The notes: generated from the sequence alone by a model not told the origin. A DNA stretch of 64,000 nucleotides from Siphonodentalium dalli (GCA_032622095.1 CP136066.1:107715319-107779318); one strand, 5' to 3'. Shown: positions 44,035 through 55,489, counted from the stretch's first letter. Numbers and translations: made by a program.

Positions 44035-44604
44035 CTAGCCGATGAGCCCGACGTTGTCCGGGCTATTCAAAAACCAAATTTCAAGTCGATAGCTCTACCC
44101 GGCCCGACGTTGTCCGGGCTATTCAAAACCCAAATTTCAAGTCGATAGCTCCACCCGTTTCCGAGATCTGGTCTGCGCGTGCGCGAAGCTTGCGTCGCAC
44201 GGGCTCGGCGACCCGATAAAATTCGTATCCGGGGCAAGATACATTCACATAACAAATTTCAAGTCGATAGCTCCACCCGTTTCCGAGATCTGGTCTGCGC
44301 ATGCGCGAAGCTGGCGTCGCACGGTTTCGGTGACCCGATAAAATTCGTATCCGGGGCAAGATACATTCACATAGCAAATTTCAAGTCGATAGCTCCACCA
44401 GTTTCCGAGATCTCGTCTGCGCATGCGCGAAGCGGGCGCCGCACGGGCTCGCCAATACGACAACGTCCACCGCCTGGTCAAACTACACACACGCACCAAG
44501 TTTCGTCCCGATCGGTCGAGAATCGTAGATTTGTATTAATGACAAACATACAGACAAACATACAGACAGACAGACAGACAGAGGTCTTCAAAATATATAT
44601 GAGA
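44035..44604 (-). mobile_element. Non-autonomous Helitron-like element with 122-bp minisatellite
   Basis: On the minus strand it begins A|TCTCATATATATTTTGAAG and ends GCCCGGACAACGTCGGGC, TCATCGG, CTAG|T. Internal units of 122 bp start at 44132, 44254 and 44376 (AAATTTCAAGTCGATAGCTC). They contain TTTCCGAGATCT and TGCGCATGCGCGAAG. The head block GCCCGACGTTGTCCGGGC is also duplicated (44048 and 44102). Frames of 62-143 codons on both strands here follow the repeat and are not genes. Confidence 0.72.
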
Positions 44605-45450
44605 TATTAGGCATGTCTCTGGACCGATGGAACAATAGTTTTTTTTCCTTCTCCTAATACTTTTCAACATTGTTCCCTAAATAGTCCGGACGAAGTCGGG
44701 CACTGTGGTGTACAACTCGTTTTACTGAGAACAAATATATGATTATCAACTTATACCGATAAACAGTTTAAGAGAAACATAATCGTCGCAAGAATACGCT
44801 GAAATATAGCGCAATAAAACGAAGCGCGCATCATTTAGCATTTAGGTTTTATTTTGAATGCACGAAAACCCGAAACTATACACTACAAGGTGAATTCAAC
44901 CGAATGTTGCCACTTCGAAAGTTGACGTTCATGTAAAACATCTTTTCACAAGTATGTCATTTGGACATGCCTTAAATTAGTAAATTGGTGGACACATTTA
45001 AGTATATCTGTTTTCGAGATTGTTCAGGTTTTTTTTGCATGCTATGTTGGTATAGTAGAGTGCTAAATTTAGTATAGTGGTGTGCTAAATTTAGCACAAG
45101 ACTATCTAATATAGAACACAGCTCTCGACAAATCAGAAGGCGTCATTTCTGGGTGAGGTGAAACATAGGCCTTTATATGCTCTCTTTATAATACATATAT
45201 GTTAAGGTGGATGTTTTCAGCTATCCCCCATGGGAACGTCCTATACTTGTGATGTCTAAAGGTATCTATAGGTAGAATAAGAGTGGATAGTGGATATGGA
45301 TTAAATATAGGCGAGGGAACGGAAAAGTATAATATACCAGAACAGCCCTGGAAAAGCTTGGTAAAGTCAATTGAAATGCGAGTTTGGTGTGTGTCCCAAT
45401 AACCTGGGCGGGGGGGGGGGATTTGCACGAAGGTAGGGGTGGTGGGTACA
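44605..45450. other. No gene seen
   Basis: A solitary Helitron-type hairpin (GTCCGGACGAAGTCGGGC) lies at 44684-44701 without a CTAG end. The rest is unique. GTAGAGTGCTAAATTTAG/GTGGTGTGCTAAATTTAG repeats once near 45055-45080. Confidence 0.5.
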
Positions 45451-45458
45451 CATGTGCA

Positions 45459-46584
45459 CAGGGATGTGGCTAGAGGGTCTCCGCTGGGGGGTGTCCGCCT
45501 TGGGAATTTCCAACTGCACCCCCCCCCCCCTTGAGTCGGAATCACACCAACACAACTTTTTGCATAATTCCATATGCACCCCCCCTTGTACCTCATGCTC
45601 AGGCCTAATTTTCTATATATTCATAAGCCATGCTTCTATTTTCCCAGTATGAGAACATTAAGATATTTTAACCTGAAAATTGCCCCCAAAAAACTAGTGA
45701 TCTAATTCCAGACAAACAAATGCACACAGCTACCGACAACAGACCAGGAAACACCGGGCCGACCATGGTTGTTTGGCCCGGTGTGAGAAAATTTTTAAAA
45801 CTATACAACAAAATCGCAAATCCTAGCATCTAGACTGGCCTCAACTGAAGCTTTCCTAGTGTTGGAAATTTCAAACCTCATGCTCCCCCTCAGGTTGGAA
45901 AATTCTTCAACTGATGACCATTTATGTCTACAAGTTTGACCAAATGTAGTAAAATATTGTTTTGCTAAACTAATTAGCAGTTTTGTATTGGCCAAGTGGA
46001 TGGGACAATGACACACCGGGCCGACCATGGTTCGGCCCGGTGTGCGAAAATTTTGAAATCTGAACAAGAAAATCGCAAAATCCTAACATCTAGACTAGCC
46101 TCAAGCCTTCCTACTGTTGGAAATTTCAAACCCTACACCCCCACTTAGGTTGGAAAATTTCCAACTGATGACAATTCCAATGACAATGTTGACCAATTGT
46201 ATGACAATATTGTTTTCTTAAATTAACTAGAAGTTTTTGACTGGCCACGGGGGAGGGACCAGGACACAAGCTTTCCAAGTGTTGGAAATTTCCAACCTGT
46301 CACCCCCCCCCCCTAAGGTTGGAAAATTTCCAACTGATGACCATTTCTGTCAAAAATTTTGACCAAAAATAGGAACATATGCAAATATTGGTCGAAAAAC
46401 AATAAATTCCCCCCAATAAATTGTTTTATAATCAAACTACAACTTCTACAAGAACATTTTCAACCTATTGTTGGTTGAAATTTCGTTGTGGCAGGTATGA
46501 AATTTCCAACTATTGAAAATATAGCTCTCTGCTGGGGGGGGGTGAGACACCCCCACACCCCCCCCCCCTCTAGCCACATCCCTG
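45459..46584. mobile_element. hAT-type MITE with 8-bp target duplication
   Basis: Terminal inverted repeats CAGGGATGTGGCTAGAGG match perfectly over 18 bp. The 8-mer CATGTGCA lies immediately outside each end (45451-45458 and 46585-46592). A CAGGG start and 8-bp duplication define hAT superfamily elements. The 1126-bp interior has no transposase. It contains C/G tracts and a tandem unit of about 260 bp (starting ACCGGGCCGACCATGG near 45755 and 46016) with GTTGGAAATTTCAAAC and GGTTGGAAAATT blocks. Related fragments are at 28114-28470 and about 31930-32174. Confidence 0.88.
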
Positions 46585-46592
46585 CATGTGCA

Positions 46593-47044
46593 TAGTGCTG
46601 TAAAAAAAAAATCAGCCCTGTGTCTGCAAATTGTTTCATGACCCCCTGGTTATCACGGATATTAAAACTTTGTCAATAGGTATCTCTGTCCTTGGCCTGA
46701 CGGGTTCTCCGAAGATTAATGTGTTTTTCGTTAACCGAATGAGAAACATTTCTTGGAACTCATTGTAAATAATTAGATGCCGACACAGATCCGCTTACCT
46801 GACAGGTGACATGATGAGTTATGTCCAACTCTCATAACGATTATCTGGGCCTGCACGTCCGGATTCCGTCTGCACAGGACTGCACATCCGGATTCCATAT
46901 ATAATAATGCAGTAAGATAACACGTATAGTCCGTGAGCAATTTATCAAAAAGACGCTTTGTTTTCGATTTTGTTGCACCCGCCCTTTTCAGCTTTTCATT
47001 TATATAATTATATCATACGGTCTGGCCCGCGTCTTCACAGTTTT
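46593..47044. other. No gene seen
   Basis: Unique sequence. The phrase CTGCACGTCCGGATTCC / CTGCACATCCGGATTCC repeats near 46852 and 46878. Confidence 0.45.
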
Positions 47045-47357
47045 AACTAGAATGCACTCAGAGAGATGCCAACGTGCGCAAAAATGTAATAAACAATAAT
47101 TAAAAAAATAATTTCACTGTATTTTACTTAATTTATATAATTTAATTTAATGTTAGCAAAAAAAGACAATTACCATTTCTCATTTCATCACAGATAAAAG
47201 GCAAATTACTATATTAATCATTTAAGTAATTAAAACCAATTCCATGTTGCCGAAAGGATGAGACTTTAATTTTTTTTCACCGGCATATTTTGATTTTCAT
47301 TTCCCGATAGTCAAAGTTGACCAAAGGAGCAATTATAAGAAATAATTAATACCATTT
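47045..47357. repeat. 0.3 kb interspersed repeat, copy 2
   Basis: Sister of 42413-42736, same orientation, 4.6 kb away. The flanks differ at both boundaries, so it is either an insertion or a duplicated block rather than part of a longer duplication. Confidence 0.85.
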
Positions 47358-47880
47358 GTGTAAATATTGATAGCAGTCAATATTCAACAATAAATATCAA
47401 TAATTAATCAATAATTAATCAATAACGATCATTTTATGTAATAATAAACTGTTCAAACGGTGTTTGTGTCAACAAATGCGTTTTGTTTTGTGTTACGTCA
47501 TTCGTCGTATTTGACCCGGAACTCGGCTGAAGGTTAGGCTATTCAGCCTATTGCGTCGAATTACGAAATCGCGTTTTGAACGTCTCTCTTTTCCCACACG
47601 ATAAAAAGAGGTCTTCGCACGAACCAAAAAATGATAAAACTTCCCAAATACCCAAATGAAGGAGTCTATGTCATATGTAGGTCTATGTAGGTCCCGAAGG
47701 AGTCTATAGACTCTTTGGTGTAGAGTTCTGATGGAGAAAATGTAGGTCGATCTATTTTTGTCATAACTCTGACGTATTTTGACATGGGAGAAAAAATCGA
47801 AATCGAAGCTCACTACGAGCATGCCAGTTTTAAATATAGAAACAGGGAATCCGGACAAATGGCGATATCGGCGACAAACA
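47358..47880. other. No supported gene
   Basis: AATCAATAATT repeats at 47400-47425, then unique sequence under a 144-codon minus frame (47493-47927). It is Arg/Phe/Tyr-rich with no domain I recognise and runs into the adjacent tandem repeat, so I do not call it. Confidence 0.45.
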
Positions 47881-48230
47881 AATAATCGAAGACAACACAT
47901 AAGATAAACATAGCAAAAACGCGGCACAGTAAAAATGTCAGAACGCCACGAGGTTTTACGTCGTTTTTGGTGACGTCATGGAGTGAAACGGAGTAGGGTG
48001 ACACCAAGCTACGTACGAATCTGTCTGATCGCCATACTGTTGCGCGAGCGCACGTAATAATCGAAAACAACACATAAGATAAACATAGCAAAAACGCGGC
48101 ACAGTAAAACTGTCAGAACGCCACGAGGTTTTACGTCGTTTTTGGTGACGTCATGGAGTGAAACGGAGTAGGGTGACACCAAGCTACGTACGAATCTGTC
48201 TGATCGCCATACTGTTGCGCGAGCGCACGT
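47881..48230. repeat. Recent tandem duplication, 175-bp unit, two copies
   Basis: 47881-48055 and 48056-48230 differ by only about two bases (AGTAAAAATG/AGTAAAACTG and GAAGAC/GAAAAC). Each unit contains TTTTACGTCGTTTTTGGTGA and TGTTGCGCGAGCGCACGTAA. Minus frames of 83-92 codons repeat accordingly. Confidence 0.92.
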
Positions 48231-49966
48231 AATTATCTCCCTCTTCGGATCGAGTGTCACTGAAACTTTATTTTGTTAGACTGCCTGTAGTCACTGATTA
48301 TATGTGGAAATAATCTGTAATAAGATGTAGCACTGTTTTATTTTATATTTACATGTAGTGCTGTTTTTTATACAACAATTCCACACAGGCTTTTCAACGG
48401 TAACGGTGCTGGTGTGCAGATCCGCCGGTACTCGGTACTGTGGTTGCATATATGCACGTTCGTAGATCAGCAGGCTGTCTGGCAAAATACAGTAGTATCA
48501 AGTTTCGCTCTTTAAACTACACGCGATGCACATCGATCGTGATTGTATTCATGCCGTGAGAGGTCTGTCACGGAAGGGTGGTTCCTGGTTTTTATGTGTC
48601 TATTATAACTCTTCAATGGTTGAATTCCAATTCTTTGAAAGCACGGCCTTGTGATATTGTTTTAATCTTCAAAGATTATTTTGTGTTGGGAACTTGTGAT
48701 TGCAACTTATGTTTTTGCCTTTATTTTTGCCCAGTTGTGGCAATCATACAGTTACAATTTCTTATCATGTATTCACCCACACGTTTTGATTAATCACATA
48801 CACACGTACCCGTTCACATGTCGTATCAGTTTGCATATATAAGGTAGACCATTTTGAATTTAAATGGGACTCATGGAACCTCCAGTTATATAATAAAATC
48901 GGGAACGAATATCCACGAACCGTGCACAGTGTACATGTAATTTGCTGAATAGACATGATAGTTCATATTTGGTATAGGAACTCGTGGAGAGAAATTGTTG
49001 CCTAACTTGACTCATTATTGTTTAGATTTAAAATGGCCGACCGCGCGACTTTGCAAATACATTTAATCTGATTGAATATTGTGAAGTGAAAACCACCGAC
49101 GTGTGTCGCGTTACTTTCTATCAGTTTATCACACACAGAAGAACAACAAGAATACAATCGTCCAGTCCACCACACCATATCAAAATCACCGAAACTAGAT
49201 ACACCACCATGTGGCGTAATAAGTTAAAACCACAAAACGTGTGCAACGAATAGTTCTATTTTGGCTTGATTGAATTGTCTATGTTGTCATTTGCGCATCA
49301 CTAAACTCTACGGGAAAGTTTGTTGGTATATTCCAAAATGGTATCTAATATCCCGAAATAGTTTCTTTATTCTGATATCAAATTATCATTACTTCATGTT
49401 AATATAGAGTCGTGGCTTGTGATTTTCAGCACTGTATTACCTCCAGATATTCCTAGAACTATAAAATGGCTCGCCAGTACCGCTACAGGAACCAAGGTAC
49501 TAGCAAAGTATCGATACCGGTACCGGCATGTGTGGTACCGGCAGTACTTTGAGAAGCCCGATTCCACCTAGATCATCATGTGATCGACCATACATGGGAT
49601 GTGATGACCTGGTTGAATTAAGTGCGGTTTGATGGATCACTTCTGTCTTCGAGCTAGATTATACTTATGCTATTTAATGGCATGTTTCTAAGGGTTGGTC
49701 TCACTTTGCAGACATGCGGCAGGGGATTAACTCAAGGTGCGACCGACTGTGTTGTTACAACGCTGGCAATTAGGCCGTTTCAAGTTAAGTGTGGTGTAAC
49801 TTGTGTCCAGGCCCCAGGCCAACTTGTCAAAGCTAAGGCTAGGTAACTGTTGTCACTTGTATTTCGCGCATATGTAAGTTACACTAACTAATGTTCATCG
49901 TGAATATTTAGTGTTGTGTCCAGGCCACATTAAACGTGTTTATACTGTTGACACTTGTAAGTTACA
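48231..49966. other. No gene seen
   Basis: Unique sequence. A palindromic ATCGATACCGGTACCGG stretch lies near 49509. Frames of 63-71 codons are unsupported. Confidence 0.45.
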
Positions 49967-50722
49967 TTTGATTTGATTGATTTATTGCTCCACCAATAAC
50001 ACATGGTATATGACAAGGTACATAATATGAATGTAACATACATTAGTCAACAATATATATACATATATACAAAGATGAATTTTACCGAACTGGCTAAGTG
50101 GCACTGGGTATAAAATTCGATGAATAATTTCAGTGCGGTAGTATTTTCCTTCTTTTTTTAACAATGAAACGGGATTTACATAACAAAACGGAAGTACTAG
50201 CTCTTTCCATTATGTTCGTACCTCCAGCTTCACTGCTTCCTTCGTGTGAGATTACTATTTTATCCGTTTGAATGCAAGTTTGAGAAATATGCAAAGTCGT
50301 TTTAGTATTGACACGTTACATATAGTGAGTAAATCGTGGAATTTCTCTCTAACGGGATATTTCCAATAATATTGTGGAATGTATTTCTCTCTGAGTTCTT
50401 TAATTACGTCACATTCTAAAACAAAATGGAATTCATCCATCTTCATGTTTAATATTATCTTACAAAACTTGAGATGAATCTTTTTAAGACAGTCAGCATT
50501 TTCGAAACCCCATATCTCACTTCCATAGAGGATGATAGGTAAAACTGTACGATCAACCAATTTAAGTGACAAGTCAATAGCCAGATTAAGTTTATATTTT
50601 TTGTTTAAGAGTCCGTACATAGCCCTTGTTGCAACCGTGCACGTTTTCTTCACTGCTTGACAAAAACGTCCATTATGAAAAAATAAAACACCAAGGTACT
50701 GAAACTCAAAAATCAATTTCGT
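49967..50722 (-). pseudogene. LINE (CR1/L2-like) reverse transcriptase 3' part and tail
   Basis: The minus frame from about 50716 starts FQYLGVLFFHNGRF, the connection after the palm of CR1/L2-like reverse transcriptases. It continues through VATRAMYGLL, the diagnostic VLPIILYGSEIWGFEN and KIHLKFCKIILNMK. The stop is at 50255, followed by a 3' UTR and an end near 49967 with a GATT-type short repeat (ATTTGATTTGATTGATTTAT on the plus strand) in place of poly(A). The polymerase catalytic part is absent, so this is a 5'-truncated copy, normal for LINEs. No target duplication identified. Confidence 0.75.
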
Positions 50723-50725
50723 TGT

Positions 50726-51046
50726 TGAAATACACTCTGAAACTCCAATTATTCCAGTTTATTTTTATGAAGGAAAACGTGAGACACAGTCTCACACAGA
50801 TAGTACATGCGAGAATACACCTTGGTTGTAGTGATTTAAAAGCACATCAGTTTGAGCGATTCCTGACTGATGATCCAAAATGTATTTGTGGGAACATATA
50901 TGAAGATACAGAACATTATTTTATGAGTGACCACACAGAGAAAGTATCGTGCCTTAGAAAATTCCAGACGTAATTTCAAGATAGTGTACCAGGCGAGATA
51001 GATGAAGTATATTTCCTGGATGAGATGGCCAAGTTATGCGGTCATT
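50726..51046 (+). pseudogene. LINE C-terminal fragment, opposite orientation
   Basis: The plus-strand frame reads TQIVHARIHLGCSDLKAHQF, then DPKCICGNIYEDTEHYF, the C-terminal zinc-knuckle-like region (C-x-C-G...E-D-x-x-H-Y-F) of CR1/jockey-like LINE polyproteins. An in-frame TAA interrupts it near 50971, after which the same frame continues to a stop at 51046. It begins within a few bases of the end of the minus-strand LINE piece, so two 5'-truncated copies meet head to head. The 3' tail after 51046 is T-rich and unlike that of the neighbour. Confidence 0.7.
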
Positions 51047-51584
51047 GAGCATGTTGTTGTCATTTATAAGTTTCTAATTCATTAATGTTTGTACCTCATT
51101 GTTTTTGTCATTATTATTTGCATGTATTTTATATTATCCATAACTAATAAACAGTCATACATTCAACCCAAACCTCGGTTCTTTCCCATAATAAAAAGGG
51201 CAGAAAAAAACCGAATCCAATCAAACCAACTAGGAAGGGCCTAAGTAGTCATTAAGAGAATTATTCACACCTTTACCCTAACCTACCGAAAACAATAGGT
51301 GTCTGCAAAACGGGACGACCCCGTTTCTAACGTGGAGGAGTAGATATTCTCGAGACCCCACTACTCTTCAATTCACACCAAGTTCTCAGCTGTCATGTTC
51401 GGATATTAGAACCCATAGCCATAATATATGGTTTATTTTGTGTATACTAGTATAATATAGTTATTTTCAGTACCTTTATATACCAGGAGTGTGGATAACA
51501 ATGCATATATATATATATATATGTGTATATGTATATTGATTCAACGGATTCAGTGGTTTTGTTCATTAGTCTATCAAATTTGTG
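51047..51584. other. No gene seen
   Basis: LINE 3' flank and unique sequence with a (TA)n run near 51505-51523. Confidence 0.45.
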
Positions 51585-52100
51585 GGGAAAACATGGCCAC
51601 CAGCAGTACACCCTGCCAAATTTAAAATTTGAATCAATTGGCGCACCCTGCAGCCAGAATTTATTGGAGAACTGTTTCTAATGTGGATATTTTAGGTCAC
51701 CACTAGATGGGAGCCATATTTTTTTCTCAAAATTTCCTTGTGAAAACATCACTGCCAGCGGTGATTTTGAGTTTTACTATTTTTATGGCTAAATAATTTG
51801 GTTGATCCTATAGACGACATACATTGACCAGATTCCACAATGATCTTCTGGATAACCAGGATGAGAGTGATATATTTTTTCCCGAATTTCGTTAAAAACA
51901 TGACCACAGACAGCAATTTTGTATCTTACTCTTTGTATGACTGAATTCTTTTCTTTAGCACCTCTACAGACCACATCCCTCATCTGATAGTCACCAAACT
52001 TCATATTGATCTTCGGGGTGACCACTAGATGGGAGCTGTCAAATGATTTGAATTTCTTTGGAAAACATGTTCGCCAGCAGCATCTTCTATTTTGCTTTTT
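51585..52100. repeat. Diverged tandem repeat, unit about 155 bp
   Basis: A GAAAACATGNCCNCCAGCAGC-like block occurs near 51588, 51742, 51895 and 52060. CACCACTAGATGGGAGC recurs near 51697 and 52020. Four worn units; a 78-codon minus frame within is incidental. Confidence 0.6.
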
Positions 52101-52417
52101 ATATACATGTATATCTCTTCGTGCGGATAGCCAGTATTACTTGGGTAGTTCAACTTTCCACATTCCTGTCATCATTTGAAATATAAAAATTTACCTGATA
52201 CATGTAGTCCAATGAAATTTAACAAGCGTCCATAAATTAAATTTACCTATGATTTTATTATTCCTCACAATCACATGCACCCTTCAAAATTTTGTTTCGT
52301 CGTATCTAATTTTTAATGACCCCTATATGGTAATATTGATATAGATACATTTGTCAAACATTTCTTTGTACAATATACAGGTATAAAGTTTGTATCTAAA
52401 TCTAGAAATATATAATA

Positions 52418-53409
52418 CTAGCAGGTTAGCCCGCCACTGGCGGCATTCGTCCCATGGCTTTGTTTCAGAAACATGACATTTTTGTAATTATTTTGTTTTT
52501 ATTTATTTTTGTTTTTTTATTTTTGAATATGAATTTAATGTTTTTTAAATTTAATATATTTTGTTTCTGAATTGTTTTTTTATTGTTAATTCTTTTTAAT
52601 TTTAAATTGTTTTAATTAAATCGTAAATTGTTTTAATTAATTTTTTTGTTTCTGGCGGAAAAATTTACCCTTAGAAATCCCCCCTTCCTAGGAACGACAG
52701 ACAACGCATTCTTTGTTTCGTGAAATCTCTCTACGATAACATTGCATTGAATTTAAAACAAACGCTTCCCGTCGGGAAATCTGTCTTCGGGTCGTTGTTG
52801 TTGGCATCACGGCTCCCCGAAAACTCTCACATTGCCGAAAACGTGTATTTAGTAATATCGTTGTTGTTGATATTTACGGCTTGGGGGCTATTTTCTTATT
52901 TAGCAAGTTTGAGCTCAATCGGTTCGAGTCTATAAAGGACACACTCATATATATGACACTTCCCGTGGGTAGCAAGTTTGAGCTCAATCGGCATTCCCTG
53001 GAATTTCCCGTAGATTGGCAGATTCCATTAGCTTTATAACGGTATATCTGGGGAGAAATCTGATGCTATATTCGTGATTATCTGGGATGATTTCGGTATA
53101 TACCGAAAAACAAAGCGCGCCATCCGTGCTCGCAGGGAATAAATTTCGAGCGATAACGTTTGCGTTCCCGTATAACTCTGCAGATGCGAATAACGTTGAA
53201 TGGGAAACGACGCTCTTTATAGAGATGCGTCAAAAACAAACGCTCATTAAATAATCACTTGATTAACCCCCGCCGTGCCTTTGCGGTGATTTGAGATTGG
53301 AGAACGGGTGCTCTGAGCTTCTCTAAACCGCGACCACGGTCGTGTCGGTGGAATTTGACACTTACATAGGAAGTTTGAGCTCAATCTTTACACGCGTTTT
53401 GGATTCTAT

Positions 53410-53447
<38 letters not shown>

Positions 53448-53468
53448 CGAAGTCTCAAAATATATAGT
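52418..53468 (-). mobile_element. Non-autonomous Helitron-like element (1 of 3 in tandem)
   Basis: 3' end on the minus strand: CCGCCAGTGGCGG hairpin, GCTAACCTG, CTAG|T at 52418. The 5' end, ACTATATATTTTGAGACTTC (53468 downward), lacks the leading TC. The interior has duplicated AAGTTTGAGCTCAATCGG blocks and an (AC)n tract at 53414-53440. A 71-codon frame is unsupported. Confidence 0.66.
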
Positions 53469-53469
53469 A

Positions 53470-53871
53470 CTAGCCGATGAGCCCGACGTTGTCCGGGCGA
53501 CGTTGTCCGGGCTATTCAAAAACCAAATTTCAAGTCGATAGCTCCACCCGTTTCCGAGATCTAGTCTGCGCATGCGCGAAGCTGGTGTCGCACGGGCTCG
53601 GCGACCCGATAAAATTCGTACCCGGGGCAAGATAGATTCACGTACCAAATTTCAAGTCGATAGCTCCACCCGTTCCCGAGATCTCGTCTGCGCATGCGCG
53701 AAGCGGGCGCCGCACGGGCTCGCCAATACGACAACGTTCATCGCCTGGTCAAACTACACACACGTACCAAGTTTCGTCCCGATCGGTCGAGAATCGTAGA
53801 TTTGTATTAATGACAAACAAACAAACAAACATACATACAGACAGAGGTCTTCAAAATATATATGAGATAGA
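53470..53871 (-). mobile_element. Non-autonomous Helitron-like element (2 of 3 in tandem)
   Basis: Starts TCTATCTCATATATATTTTG (53871 downward) and ends with the GCCCGGACAACGTCGGGC hairpin, TCATCGG, CTAG|T at 53470. It contains two 122-bp units (AAATTTCAAGTCGATAGCTC at 53524 and 53646) where the copy at 44035-44604 has three. Confidence 0.72.
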
Positions 53872-54175
53872 CTAGCAGGTTAGCCCGCCACTGGCGGCGT
53901 TCGTCAGAAACATGACAATTTTGATTTTTTTAAATTAATTTTTTTAGTTAATTTTTATAATTAATTTTTTAATTAAATTTTTTGTTTTTCAATGAGTTAA
54001 TATTTTTTTTTTTTATGAGTTAATTGTGCATTTTTCCCGATTTTGACCTTGAATTGATCATTTTCAAGGTCGAGGTCAGGTCGGGGTCACAAATTAACCC
54101 GTCCATGACACTTCCCGTAGGTAGCAAGTTTGAGCTCAATCGGTTCGAGTCTATAAAGGACACACACATATATAC
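53872..54175 (-). mobile_element. Non-autonomous Helitron-like element (3 of 3), 5'-truncated
   Basis: Ends with the CCGCCAGTGGCGG hairpin and CTAG|T at 53872. The interior has AGGTCGAGGTCAGGTCGGGG and AGCTCAATCGG blocks, the same ones that are tandemly expanded at 601-1274. The 5' end stops about 24 nt short of the usual TC start. Confidence 0.65.
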
Positions 54176-55148
54176 AAGAAAACCATAGTCAGAAATGGTA
54201 ACGCCACCAAGATTATGGTATTACATATAAATAGAAATTATAAAAAATACATAAAATATTTTGATAACAATTGCGTTTAAACAAGTAATCCTTCAAATTA
54301 TTACTAACAAAGTAAACGACTGTGGGGTCACTCAACAGATTATAAAGACTTGGACATAGTATACTGTAAATACTAAAATTTAAATGAAATAATTAAAAGA
54401 TAAAATTTAGCAAGTAGTAAAAGTTAATTTTCTCATTTTTGTTTTGGTTAAATAAAGCAATAATTTAAATGTAACATTTGGTTTAAAAAAAATGATTGAC
54501 CGTGGCTCTTCCAATAATTGCGCGACTGACCTGGTCAATTGTTCTTAAGAAGTTGTTTTGAGAATTACTATGGAGGGAAATAGTTGTGGCTGTGGCTTCG
54601 CAAGTAATTACCTTGGTGACGTGATGTTAACAAATCTGAACTCCAGTTAACCAAGGACGCTTCATACCAAATATAAGGTGAATTATTAATTCTTTAGAAG
54701 TTGTTTTAAGATTTACTATGGAGGGAAAGAATTGTGGTGCTGGCTTCGCAACTATTTGACCTCATTGTAACAAATATAAATATTAGTCACTCAGGCAATA
54801 GATGTATCTATTCTGTATATTAACTTATTGGGTCTTACGTGTCTTGAGATGTCTAAATAGTTTTCGATGGACAGATCGCGCAAGGGACCCACGCCAATCT
54901 TCTCTGTTGGGATTCCAATTGTTGGCTCATTAAATAGGCACATATGCTTAAGATACAGTCGCACGCTCCCGTAAGTCGGGTTTTGATTCCAGTTAATGAA
55001 AATTTCATTGAAATAATCGGTTTCCCCCAATAAACATCCATATATTGAATATACATGTTTTGGAGCAGAATTAGGCAGTCCATATTGGACGCCATCATGG
55101 AATTTATTTTGTTTTGTTTTAATTTTCACACATAATTATTAGTTATAT
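54176..55148. other. Unique and duplicated spacer
   Basis: Begins with the 50-bp segment shared, inverted, with 1417-1466. A block GAAGTTGTTTTGAGAATTAC, continuing TATGGAGGGAAATAGTTGTG, at 54548-54610 recurs with changes at 54697-54755. Frames of 81-112 codons on the minus strand are unsupported. Confidence 0.5.
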
Positions 55149-55189
55149 GGATGGAGTTCTCATTAAACCTCACATCCTTGTATTGGTTA

Positions 55190-55318
55190 CAGTAATACCC
55201 AAAGTAATTGACCACTTAACCACATCAGAATTATTGGTAATTTTTCAGGATTTGAAATCCTGAAAATTTACCAATAATTTTGCTGTGGTCAAGTGGTCAA
55301 TTACTTTGGACATTACTG
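55190..55318. mobile_element. Palindromic Tc1/mariner-type MITE, unit 1
   Basis: 129 bp between TA at 55188-55189 and 55319-55320. The ends read CAGTAATACCCAAAGTAATT and, reversed, CAGTAATGTCCAAAGTAATT, continuing GACCACTT. Nearly the whole element is one palindrome centred near 55254 (CAGGATTTGAAATCCTG). Same termini as the MITE in the LINE at 19074. Confidence 0.85.
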
Positions 55319-55364
55319 TATGAGGATTGAGTTATCATTAAACCTCAAATCCTTATATTGGTTA

Positions 55365-55489
55365 CAGTAATGCCCAAAGTAATTGACCACTTAACCACAG
55401 CAGAATTATGTATTTTTTCAGCATTTACAATCCTCAAATTACCCATTATTCTGCTGTGGTTAAGTGGTCAATTGCTTTGAACATTACTG
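55365..55489. mobile_element. Palindromic Tc1/mariner-type MITE, unit 2
   Basis: 125 bp with TA on both sides, same ends as unit 1 and a diverged centre. An almost identical copy lies 609 bp to the right (55974-56098). Confidence 0.82.

Noticed and set aside
44034-44066. CCGATGAG next to a GC stem, resembling a hammerhead ribozyme core
   Set aside because: The conserved U is C and no GAAA half follows the stem; the block is better explained as the reversed Helitron 3' end (hairpin plus CTAG).
44067-44610. Frames of 62-143 codons on both strands
   Set aside because: All lie on the 122-bp minisatellite of a Helitron-like element and change with unit number.
47493-48260. 144-, 92- and 83-codon minus frames
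   Set aside because: Two lie on the 175-bp duplication and the third has no recognisable family; composition is not protein-like.
54791-55129. 112-codon minus frame
   Set aside because: No recognisable domain; a competing frame of similar length on the same strand shows low information content.
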